Shown piece by piece: positions 46,563 through 53,729 of a stretch of DNA of 64,000 nt (positions are counted from its first letter, which is position 1; each line of letters opens with the position of its first letter). The stretch is taken from the NCBI RefSeq assembly GCF_004571135.1, contig NZ_SPSB01000004.1, positions 434,001 through 498,000 on the forward strand, read 5' to 3'. The DNA comes from Algoriphagus kandeliae. GTDB lineage: Bacteria > Bacteroidota > Bacteroidia > Cytophagales > Cyclobacteriaceae. The notes beneath the pieces are model-generated. The model worked only from the letters and a program-made list of their open reading frames with translations, made no database searches and was not told the DNA's origin. Made by a program: the position numbers and the translations under genes.

Positions 46563-46656
46563 TTTTCAAAGATTTAAAATTAAACGATTTATTAAAAAGT
46601 TCTCAGCGCCGAAAACTTGAACTAAAAATAATACCCCCCCCCATGAAAAAGTCAAA
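46556..46656. repeat. Leader repeat A, copy 1
   Basis: About 100 bases nearly identical to 48360-48462. It contains the promoter, the 5' leader and the start region of the small peptide gene. The blocks shared without change include TTTAAAATTAAACGATTTAT and TTAAAAAGTTCTCAG. Weaker similarity continues outward (CTAGTTAAAGTCAT near 46697 versus CTAGTTAAAATCAT near 48512). The whole gap 46563-46902 holds this repeat, then repeat B; nothing else is seen. Confidence 0.9.
46626..46656 (-). promoter_or_regulatory. Promoter of peptide cassette 1 with a nine-G spacer tract
   Basis: On the minus strand TTTG (46656-46653), 19 bases, then TATTATTT (46633-46626). The first TA and the spacing fit the Bacteroidota consensus; the last four bases are ATTT instead of TTTG. 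The spacer contains nine consecutive G (46642-46634). Read in E. coli terms it is TTGACT, 16 bases, TATTAT. The 5' leader would be about 55 bases. Confidence 0.65.
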
Positions 46657-46785
46657 AGCTTACTAAGATTTTTTTCAAAAGAGCCTCTAGTTGCTAGTTA
46701 AAGTCATTTCAGGATTCGGTTTGATCGTTTATTCGATTTCCGACTTCCTGGCTTTTGGCCCAATTGCTGAACATTTGCCAACTGC

Positions 46786-46904
46786 ATAAACCTTTGGGGT
46801 TTTAGAAACCCCGAAGGTTTTTGTCAATTTTTCCTTGTGCTGGTTCTGGAGAAGAAGAACAGCAGGGAATATTCTGCATTCGGAAAGGCAGGAAAACAAA
46901 AATC
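46786..46904. repeat. Downstream repeat B, copy 2, with inverted-repeat core
   Basis: Second copy of the element at 44935. Here the core arms are 15 bases (AAACCTTTGGGGTTT with AAACCCCGAAGGTTT, one G-U pair, loop TAG). It carries an extra segment of about 30 bases before GCAGGAAAACAAAAATC and ends at the stop codon of the second propeller gene. Confidence 0.7.
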
Positions 46905-48060
46905 ACTTTGACAATTCCTTTATCCGAATTAGGTCACCCTTAATGAAATTCTCATCATCCTGATTTTTACTATTATAACTAATCCAAAGCCCTTCGGAAG
47001 TCACAAATGAAAATCCCACATTATAAGTATCCTTCTTTGGCAGATAAAAATCCGAAATCAAATTAAGCTTGGAATCCAAAATCGAAACCAAAATTTTATT
47101 GTAATTGACATAATGAAAATCAGCTTCGGTGGAGTTTGGCCGTGGAGAACTACTTAGTCGATAAAAAACGTTTCTGTAAGAGTCATAGAAAATTTTATAA
47201 TAAAAAGGGTTTTCCGCCATGAATGACTGTTTTTCAGAAGTATTCATAGGACCGAATGGAATATCATCTGCTTTGACCTTCTTCCAAGGTGGATTTGCCT
47301 CTACAGAACTGATACTGGAACTATGAAAATCATATCGGAAAACCTCTGGACTGCCCGAAAAAATATATGCGAAGCCCTTTCTATCGAGAGTCGCTGAAGT
47401 CAAAAAAAGTTTACTCAAATCAAGCCTTTTACCTAGATAATTGGCTGGATAGTGAATAGGGATAGATTTCGATTTCCCTGTCTCTAGTGAATACGAGGCA
47501 AATATCCTTTTCTTTTCTGGTTGGTTAAAACTCATAAAATAAAGGAATATTTCTTGCGCGTCAGAATTGTATAAAAGTTGGGACGCAAATCGAAGGGAAG
47601 GACTATTATCATATACCTTCTCTCTTTCACCAGTCTCAAAGCTACTCTCAAAATCACCATACCTTCTCTTCAATTGCCCTTTACTATTGATCAATACAAT
47701 GGCTTGATTATTCTCTGCCAAAAAAATAGAATCTTCATTGTGGTAATAAAAGCTAGTGATCTCATTGACAGCATTTGGTCCATTAAATTCAAATGGAATG
47801 GAAGAAACCACCGAATCCAAACGCGTATCGATAATATCAAGTGCATGATTATAAACATTAAATACAAGCAATGAATCATTTCTTACCTGATTGAAAAAAT
47901 AAAATTGGCCTAGTGAGTTACCGGTATGGAAATACTTCGAAACCACCTCCGGTGAGAAAGAAATCGGAACAGTTTTCTCCTTTGAACAGGAAAATAGTCC
48001 AAGAAACAGGAGAGCAACAGAAGCAAGTTCTAGCCTCAGGAAAAGGTCTAATTTTTTCAT
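46903..48060 (-). CDS. DUF4221-like propeller lipoprotein, cassette 2
   Basis: A 385-residue lipoprotein (LLFLGLFSC). Repeated blades include DSLLVFNVYNHALDIIDT, EDSIFLAENNQAIVLINSKG, KGFAYIFSGSPEVFRYDF and YRNVFYRLSSSPRP. It is a divergent paralogue of the gene at 45126 and has the same place in its cassette. It starts 58 bases after the peptide stop, and a long hairpin ends five bases before its ATG. A cell-surface or periplasmic location is expected; the ligand is unknown. Confidence 0.75.
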   Translation of the reverse strand: MKKLDLFLRLELASVALLFLGLFSCSKEKTVPISFSPEVVSKYFHTGNSLGQFYFFNQVRNDSLLVFNVYNHALDIIDTRLDSVVSSIPFEFNGPNAVNEITSFYYHNEDSIFLAENNQAIVLINSKGQLKRRYGDFESSFETGEREKVYDNSPSLRFASQLLYNSDAQEIFLYFMSFNQPEKKRIFASYSLETGKSKSIPIHYPANYLGKRLDLSKLFLTSATLDRKGFAYIFSGSPEVFRYDFHSSSISSVEANPPWKKVKADDIPFGPMNTSEKQSFMAENPFYYKIFYDSYRNVFYRLSSSPRPNSTEADFHYVNYNKILVSILDSKLNLISDFYLPKKDTYNVGFSFVTSEGLWISYNSKNQDDENFIKGDLIRIKELSK

Positions 48061-48065
48061 AAATC

Positions 48066-48110
48066 CTAAAATTCCATCTCAGCGGAATCACTGAGACGGA
48101 ATAATTTTAG
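48066..48110 (-). other. Intercistronic hairpin, cassette 2
   Basis: Arms CTAAAATTCCATCTCAG (48066-48082) and CTGAGACGGAATAATTTTAG (48091-48110) pair over about 17 positions with a three-base bulge and one G-U pair. The sequence is unrelated to the hairpin in cassette 1 but the position is the same. It ends five bases before the propeller ATG, so it could hide the ribosome-binding region. Confidence 0.6.
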
Positions 48111-48118
48111 ATTAAAAT

Positions 48119-48367
48119 TTAACAGGCTCCAATCGGTTTTTTCTTTGATTTCCCACATGAAAGAGAGCTTTCAACCGAATCACAATATTTACCCTGATTA
48201 TAAGGGCAGTCAAAATAATACCACTTGGTCTTTTCTCCTCCTATGTCATCCGGGTTTGTGGCTTCCTCCTCCTCAGGTGGATTAGTAGTTTGAGCTGGGG
48301 CAGGAGCATACAAAAATCCCATTAATCCAAAGCTCATTGCAATAAAAGCAATTCTTACTTTTTTCAT
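48119..48367 (-). CDS. Small secreted four-cysteine peptide, cassette 2
   Basis: An 82-residue peptide with a signal (MKKVRIAFIAMSFGLMGFLYAPAPAQ), an acidic linker (NPPEEEEATNPDDIGGEK) and a C-terminal four-Cys part (FDCPY, KYCDS, LSCGK, GAC at the very end). Apart from the signal and the four Cys it shows little similarity to the peptide at 46347, although their leaders are nearly identical. The function is unknown; a secreted signal, toxin or metal-binding peptide are all possible. Confidence 0.7.
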   Translation of the reverse strand: MKKVRIAFIAMSFGLMGFLYAPAPAQTTNPPEEEEATNPDDIGGEKTKWYYFDCPYNQGKYCDSVESSLSCGKSKKKPIGAC

Positions 48368-48462
48368 TTTTTCAAAGATTTAAAATTAAACGATTTATTA
48401 AAAAGTTCTCAGTGCCGAAAACTTGAACTAAGAATAATACCCCCTCCTATGAAAAAGTCAAG
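48360..48462. repeat. Leader repeat A, copy 2
   Basis: Second copy of the element at 46556, with about ten differences over 100 bases. It covers the promoter, leader and first codons of the second peptide gene. The remaining bases to 48615 show only weak similarity to the copy 1 flank. Confidence 0.9.
48432..48462 (-). promoter_or_regulatory. Promoter of peptide cassette 2
   Basis: On the minus strand CTTG (48462-48459), 19 bases, then TATTATTC. The spacing is the same as in cassette 1, but the G tract is interrupted (GGAGGGGG). Read in E. coli terms it is TTGACT, 16 bases, TATTAT. Confidence 0.6.
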
Positions 48463-48615
48463 TTTTAACTATAAATTTTTATCATTTTATCCTAAATAAC
48501 CATAACCACTAGTTAAAATCATCTTTAAAAGCGAGCTAAGAATACAATTCAAATCGGATTTTTCATTTCAATCCCAGTGAAATTCAATCCTTAATGTTAA
48601 TGGAACCGCCAAACT

Positions 48616-49938
48616 CTACTTCACCAAAATCAATTCTTCCTGAGGTTCAATAAGGTATTCAGCTCCATTTTCGGTTACTACCGCCATCTCTTCAACTGAA
48701 ATAGTCTTCGTCGTTCCATCCGGACGCTTCCAAGCATGAAATCCATCAAAGGCAAAAACCATCCCCTGTTTCAGTTCCTTTTGAGCTGCAGGCCGGATGC
48801 TTGGAGCCTGTGAACCACCGAGGTTGGGTCCCACATCATGTGCCACGTAACCCACAGGATGTCCCGTACTCCACATGACATATTCCGAACCGGCAGCTTC
48901 CATCAATACTCGCTGAGCTCGGTCCACATCCACTCCTTTCACTCCAGGTTTCATTGCCGCTAGGGCTGCTCTAGAACCTGCCTTTCCATGCTCCCAATAT
49001 TGCTGAATATCATCCGGAGCTTGAGTTTCTCCTTCTTTTAAAACATAGGCAAAGCGCTGAATATCGCTTACCCAGATATCATAAAGCTTAACTCCAAAAT
49101 CAATCTGAATAACATCCCCTGGCATAATGACTTTGTCTGTCGCATGAGAATGACCTCGATCAGGACCTGAATTTACATTGGGATTTTGGTCAGGATGCCA
49201 AGCATCGGTTACTCCATATTCTGCCATCTTCGCCTTTAAAAATTTGGCCACATCTGCATCTGTGGTTTTCCCGGGCTCTATCATGGCATAGGCTTCATAT
49301 TGAAAATCAGATGCCATTTGAGCTGCCTGACGCATGATTTCCACTTCAGCAGGCAACTTGATCGAAAGCCATTCATAGACCAATTCGGTAGAAGAAACCA
49401 ACTTTGCGGCATCCTCACCTAACAGGCCCTCCAATTCCTCTCTCTGAGAAAAGGAAAGTCCATCCGCCATAGAATTCGAAGTGGATGAATTAACTGCGAT
49501 TTGCTTGAAGTTTTTGCTTTTGATAAAATCAGCCGCTTCAGCCAAAGCTGAATTTCCGCGAGGAACTTTCACTACTTCATCATGAATGTCCAATTCGTCT
49601 AAGGCTGTCGCTTCGCCCTCGGGTGAAAAAACCAGAGAATGAAATCCAGACTCATCAGTGTAAAATAAAAATGCTGCCGTGCCTCCTGCGTTTTCTCCTC
49701 CTACATGTACTGCGATCGGGTCATTGTTATTTTCCCTACAGACCGTAATCCAACAATCCACTTGAGCAGCTTCCATTGCTTTTGGAAGAAGTTGGGAAAT
49801 ACGTTGTTTTCGAATTTCCGGCCAGGGATTTTCGGACCAATCCGGCTTTTCCGAAACGACTTCTTGAGTAGGAGTCCCGCTACATGCCGCTACAATTAGG
49901 ATGCTTAGAAGTTGAAATAATTTGAAGCTGATTTTCAT
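48616..49938 (-). CDS. M24 family metallopeptidase (Xaa-Pro aminopeptidase-like), lipoprotein
   Basis: About 440 residues from ATG 49938 (MKISFKLFQLLSILIVAAC), which gives a lipoprotein signal; a longer in-frame start at 50034 adds 32 residues ahead of the signal and is unlikely. The C-terminal pita-bread domain has the metal ligands in QIDFGVKLYDIWVSDIQR (two Asp), TGHPVGYVAHDVG (His) and VEEMAVVTENG (Glu), while the N-terminal half is a creatinase-like domain. It probably removes N-terminal residues next to proline from peptides outside the cytoplasm. It is divergent from bshA with a 219-base gap. Confidence 0.88.
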   Translation of the reverse strand: MKISFKLFQLLSILIVAACSGTPTQEVVSEKPDWSENPWPEIRKQRISQLLPKAMEAAQVDCWITVCRENNNDPIAVHVGGENAGGTAAFLFYTDESGFHSLVFSPEGEATALDELDIHDEVVKVPRGNSALAEAADFIKSKNFKQIAVNSSTSNSMADGLSFSQREELEGLLGEDAAKLVSSTELVYEWLSIKLPAEVEIMRQAAQMASDFQYEAYAMIEPGKTTDADVAKFLKAKMAEYGVTDAWHPDQNPNVNSGPDRGHSHATDKVIMPGDVIQIDFGVKLYDIWVSDIQRFAYVLKEGETQAPDDIQQYWEHGKAGSRAALAAMKPGVKGVDVDRAQRVLMEAAGSEYVMWSTGHPVGYVAHDVGPNLGGSQAPSIRPAAQKELKQGMVFAFDGFHAWKRPDGTTKTISVEEMAVVTENGAEYLIEPQEELILVK

Positions 49939-50157
49939 AGATTTTCGATTTAGACGCTTAAAATACCAAACTACTTCCAACTGCAAAAAACTTTCTTGAA
50001 AGACAGCCTTCTTCTTTTTCAAGCTGTAATTCAAGCAAATAGAAAGAACTAGAATTTCTAATAATCCTCGAAAAATCGATTAATTCCCCTTATTTTGAAC
50101 AAAACTTGACCTTATGCGTGTTTAATTCGCGGAAAGTCTACAGGTACTCAAAAAACT

Positions 50158-51297
50158 ATGAGAATTGGAATCGTTTGTTACCCCACCTTTGGAGGTAGCG
50201 GGGTAGTTGCCACCGAATTAGGTAAGGGCTTGGCCAAAGTGGGGCATGAAATCCACTTTATCACCTATCGGCAACCTACCCGTCTGGATTTTTTCAGTGA
50301 AAATCTCTACTACCACGAAGTAGACATCAAGAGCTATCCGCTTTTTGAGCATGCTCCTTATGAACTGGCTTTGGCGAGTAAGATGGTTTCGGTAGTGAAA
50401 TACGAGCATTTAGACCTTCTTCACGTCCATTATGCGATTCCTCATGCTTCCGCAGCTTACATGGCAAAAAAGATCCTTGCCGAGGAAAACATCCATATTC
50501 CAATCGTGACTACACTGCACGGAACGGATATTACTTTGGTGGGAAAAGATCCAAGCTACGAGCCAGTGGTTACTTTCAGCATCAATCATTCTGATGGAGT
50601 GACTGCAGTTTCTCAAGATTTGAAAAATGAGACTTACAAGTATTTTGGAGTGAAGCGGGACATTGAGGTCATTCCAAACTTCATCGACTTAGATCGCTTT
50701 AAAAAACAAAAGAAGGAGCACTTCAAATTGGCAATTTGTCCTCATGGAGAAAAGCTTTTGGTCCACACTTCCAACTTCCGAAAAGTGAAACGAGTGGAAG
50801 ATGTAGTCCGTGTTTTTTATGAAGTTCGAAAACAAATCCCTGCCAAACTTCTTTTAGTAGGTGATGGACCTGAAAGGGACAGAATGGAGCGACTTTGCCG
50901 GGAATTGGGCACCTGTGATGATGTTCGGTTCTTAGGAAAATTAGATGCTGTTGAAGAGGTACTTTCGGTATCAGATTTGTTTATTATGCCATCTGAAAAG
51001 GAAAGTTTCGGACTAGCCGCTTTGGAAGCAATGGCTTGTGAAGTTCCAATTTTGACTTCCAATGCGGGGGGTATTCCTGAATTGAATGTCAATGGAAAAA
51101 CCGGTTTTGTCTGTGAGGTAGGAGATATTGATGATATGAAAGAAAAGGCTTTAACCATCTTGGCTGATGAAAACCTTCCGACTTTCAAAGCCAACGCTTT
51201 GGCGAGAGCAAAGGAGTTTGATATCTCCAATATTTTGCCTCTTTATGAGAAATATTATCAGGAAACGATAGAAAAATCCTTAGAAAAAGTTCAATAA
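50158..51297 (+). CDS. bshA: N-acetyl-alpha-D-glucosaminyl L-malate synthase BshA
   Basis: A 379-residue GT4 glycosyltransferase that starts MRIGIVCYPTFGGSGVVATELG, the hallmark BshA start, and has HVHYAIPHASAAYMA and the GT4 C-terminal block PSEKESFGLAALEAMACEVPIL. It joins malate to UDP-GlcNAc in the first step of bacillithiol synthesis. Bacillithiol is known in Bacteroidota as well as Firmicutes. The bshB and bshC genes are not in the window. Confidence 0.94.
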   Translation: MRIGIVCYPTFGGSGVVATELGKGLAKVGHEIHFITYRQPTRLDFFSENLYYHEVDIKSYPLFEHAPYELALASKMVSVVKYEHLDLLHVHYAIPHASAAYMAKKILAEENIHIPIVTTLHGTDITLVGKDPSYEPVVTFSINHSDGVTAVSQDLKNETYKYFGVKRDIEVIPNFIDLDRFKKQKKEHFKLAICPHGEKLLVHTSNFRKVKRVEDVVRVFYEVRKQIPAKLLLVGDGPERDRMERLCRELGTCDDVRFLGKLDAVEEVLSVSDLFIMPSEKESFGLAALEAMACEVPILTSNAGGIPELNVNGKTGFVCEVGDIDDMKEKALTILADENLPTFKANALARAKEFDISNILPLYEKYYQETIEKSLEKVQ

Positions 51298-51407
51298 ATT
51301 GATTTTCACTTAAAATGTGACAAAAATCAATGGCAATAAGAACTTGGAATCTTTAATTTCGCGTTCGATTTTAAAATCTACTTGTAGTTCACAATCTGAA
51401 AGGAAAA

Positions 51408-52034
51408 ATGAAAAAAATAGGAAGATTGGACCGCCCGGATAATTTTGGTTCTGCCAAAATGTTTGAAAATCCGATTTTGGAGCGTATTTCCAGAACACAT
51501 ATTCTGGTGCCGATCACGATGTTTTTTGTGTTTGCTGGCGTATCCCTTTATTATGGTATTACCACTACTACGATCTCTTGGCCAATGGCAATTGCCTTGT
51601 TTTTGATTGGATACATTGCTTTTACGTTCGTGGAATATATGATGCACAAGCATTTTTTCCATATGGAACCTGACACTCCGATCAAGGATAAGCTTCAATA
51701 TACCGTTCACGGAGTTCATCACGATTATCCAAAAGATAAGGATCGCCTGGCAATGCCTCCATTTGTGAGCGCTGCCTATGCCGCAATTTTCTACTTGGTA
51801 TTCAAGTTGATCATGGGAAATTTCGCATTCTATTTCCTACCTGGCTTCTTGGTTGGATATGCAAGTTATTTGGGAGTGCATTACATCGTTCATGCCTACA
51901 ATCCTCCTAAGAACTTTCTGAAAATATTGTGGGTGAATCATGCCATTCATCATTACAAAGATCCGGACTCTGCCTTCGGGGTAAGTACGCCACTTTGGGA
52001 TTTTATCCTAGGAACACTACCTAAAAAAGATTAA
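51408..52034 (+). CDS. Fatty acid hydroxylase / sterol desaturase superfamily membrane protein
   Basis: A 208-residue membrane protein with the di-iron His clusters YMMHKHFFH, HGVHHDYP, HYIVHAY and NHAIHHYKDP, and about four hydrophobic segments. It is closest in layout to fatty acid 2-hydroxylases. It probably hydroxylates acyl chains of membrane lipids, for instance sphingolipids or lipid A, which many Bacteroidota make; the substrate is inferred. It is followed by a terminator. Confidence 0.86.
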   Translation: MKKIGRLDRPDNFGSAKMFENPILERISRTHILVPITMFFVFAGVSLYYGITTTTISWPMAIALFLIGYIAFTFVEYMMHKHFFHMEPDTPIKDKLQYTVHGVHHDYPKDKDRLAMPPFVSAAYAAIFYLVFKLIMGNFAFYFLPGFLVGYASYLGVHYIVHAYNPPKNFLKILWVNHAIHHYKDPDSAFGVSTPLWDFILGTLPKKD

Positions 52035-52038
52035 AATC

Positions 52039-52069
52039 AAACCTCCCCATCGGGAGGTTTTTTATTTTT
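52039..52069 (+). terminator. Terminator after the hydroxylase gene
   Basis: Stem AAACCTCCC with GGGAGGTTT and a CATC loop, followed by a T-rich tract. The tract overlaps TATTTTTG (52063-52070), a possible -7 box for the next gene. Confidence 0.85.
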
Positions 52070-52070
52070 G
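52063..52070 (+). promoter_or_regulatory. Possible -7 box inside a terminator T tract
   Basis: TATTTTTG matches TAnnTTTG and lies five bases before the ATG of the next gene. It is made of the terminator's T run, so the match may be accidental. No -33 TTTG is found at the right distance. Confidence 0.3.
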
Positions 52071-52075
52071 ACTCA

Positions 52076-52906
52076 ATGACAAAAATTTCCATCATAGGAC
52101 TAGGTTGGGTTGGATTACCCTTGGCAAAAAAACTAATTGAAAAGGGCTATTCTGTTTTGGGAAGCACCACTTCTTCAGAAAAAGCTGAGAAACTGCAAAA
52201 AGAAGGAGTTCCAGCCGTTCATTTTTCACTTAATCCTTATCCTACAGGAACTGCTTTTCAACAGCTTTTTCAAGCAGATGTATTGGTCCTAAATATTCCA
52301 CCAAAAAGCAGAACTGATGGTGGAGAAAATTATTTGGAGCAGTTGAAGTTTTTAAAGGACCTAATTTCCAATTCCTCGATTCAAAAAGTCCTTTATGTGA
52401 GTTCGACTGGTGTCTATCCCAATCAAACCCAAGAGCAGGAATACCTAGAAGATGAAATCCTTACTTCAGAATCTGCCGGGAATGTAGCCTTATGGAAAGC
52501 GGAACAATATTTAAAGGAAAAACTCACACAGAAGCTAACCATCCTTCGCTTTGGTGGACTCTTGGGAGATGATCGGATTCCAGGGAAATATTTTGCAGGA
52601 AAAAATCAGGTCGTAGGCCATACACGAGTCAATTACATTCATCGAGAAGATGCTGTTCGCATGATGATTCATATACTGAAACATGAACTTTGGAACGAAA
52701 CCTTCAACGGTGTGGCACCCCTTCATCCTACTAGAAGGGAGATTTATGAAAAAAATGCTTTAGAACTCGAAATTCCTCTTCCAGAAAGCTTTGCGATTCC
52801 AAAGGAAGAAGAAAATCGTATCATTTCTTCCAAAAAAATAATGGGAACTGGATTTAACTATCTATATCCTGACCCGTTGAAATTTCCGTATGAACTAGGT
52901 CAATAA
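52076..52906 (+). CDS. NAD(P)-binding SDR / epimerase-like protein
   Basis: A 276-residue Rossmann-fold protein. The nucleotide motif is ISIIGLGWVGLPLAKKL near the start, and YVSSTGVYP sits at the position of the SDR catalytic Ser. It resembles the YeeZ-type atypical SDRs, which lack a clear YxxxK. The reaction is not known. It lies between two membrane hydroxylase genes, and the next gene starts ten bases downstream, so a role in lipid modification is possible but not shown. Confidence 0.8.
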   Translation: MTKISIIGLGWVGLPLAKKLIEKGYSVLGSTTSSEKAEKLQKEGVPAVHFSLNPYPTGTAFQQLFQADVLVLNIPPKSRTDGGENYLEQLKFLKDLISNSSIQKVLYVSSTGVYPNQTQEQEYLEDEILTSESAGNVALWKAEQYLKEKLTQKLTILRFGGLLGDDRIPGKYFAGKNQVVGHTRVNYIHREDAVRMMIHILKHELWNETFNGVAPLHPTRREIYEKNALELEIPLPESFAIPKEEENRIISSKKIMGTGFNYLYPDPLKFPYELGQ

Positions 52907-52916
52907 TGAAATAAGT

Positions 52917-53693
52917 ATGAACTGGGAGGCATTTGGAGAAAGATGGATTCGGGTTGCAGAGATTACTACTTCCCGGTATTTTTTGATTGCAGGAGGTGCT
53001 TTTTTGGTCTTCTACTTTTTTCTTAAAAATCCGCTGATTCACCGGAGGATGCAGTCTAAATTCCCACAATCAAAACACTATTATCGAGACATACTGTATT
53101 CTTTGCTGACTATTCTGATTTTCGCCACCATGGCGGCCTTAGTTTTTGTCGTATTGAGGCCTTATACCCAACTTTATGAACCTGCCAATGCATACGGAAT
53201 GTTTTATTACTTCCTGACTTTTCCGATGATGTTTTTTGTTCATGATTTTTACTTTTATTCCATTCACAGGCTTATGCATGTTCCTAAATTTTTTAGACTG
53301 ATTCATCGAGTTCATCACCTATCTACCAATCCTTCTCCTTGGACGGCTTATGCATTTCATCCGCTTGAAGCTGTTTTGGAAGCAGGAATCATTCCATTGA
53401 TAGCTTTTAGCTTCCCTGTCCATCCAGCCGCCTTAGGCCTATTTTTATTATTTCAGTTTTTTTACAATGTCTATGGACATCTGGGTTTCGAACTCTTCCC
53501 GAAAAACTTTCAGCGAACTTGGGTCGGTAAATGGGTCAATACAGGTACCGCTCACAACCAACACCACGAGCACTTCCATGGAAACTATGGCTTATATACT
53601 TTGATTTGGGATAGAATCTTCGGAACCCTTAGAGACGATTATGAAACCAAATTTGATGAGGTAACTCTACCAAAAACTAATTCCAAACAGTAA
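52917..53693 (+). CDS. Sterol desaturase family di-iron membrane protein
   Basis: A 258-residue membrane protein with His clusters HDFYFYSIHRLMH, HRVHHLSTNPSPWTAYAFHP and AHNQHHEHFHGNYG, and about four hydrophobic segments. It belongs to the same superfamily as the gene at 51408 but to a different branch (sterol-desaturase/C-5 type). It hydroxylates or desaturates a lipid; the substrate is unknown. It ends 36 bases before the broken PQQ dehydrogenase gene. Confidence 0.88.
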   Translation: MNWEAFGERWIRVAEITTSRYFLIAGGAFLVFYFFLKNPLIHRRMQSKFPQSKHYYRDILYSLLTILIFATMAALVFVVLRPYTQLYEPANAYGMFYYFLTFPMMFFVHDFYFYSIHRLMHVPKFFRLIHRVHHLSTNPSPWTAYAFHPLEAVLEAGIIPLIAFSFPVHPAALGLFLLFQFFYNVYGHLGFELFPKNFQRTWVGKWVNTGTAHNQHHEHFHGNYGLYTLIWDRIFGTLRDDYETKFDEVTLPKTNSKQ

Positions 53694-53729
53694 AACAGGG
53701 AATGAGTGAAATTTTGTAAAATTACCTTA

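Noticed and set aside
49939..50034. N-terminal extension of the M24 peptidase to 50034
   Set aside because: The lipoprotein signal begins at 49938; 32 extra charged residues ahead of it would block export.
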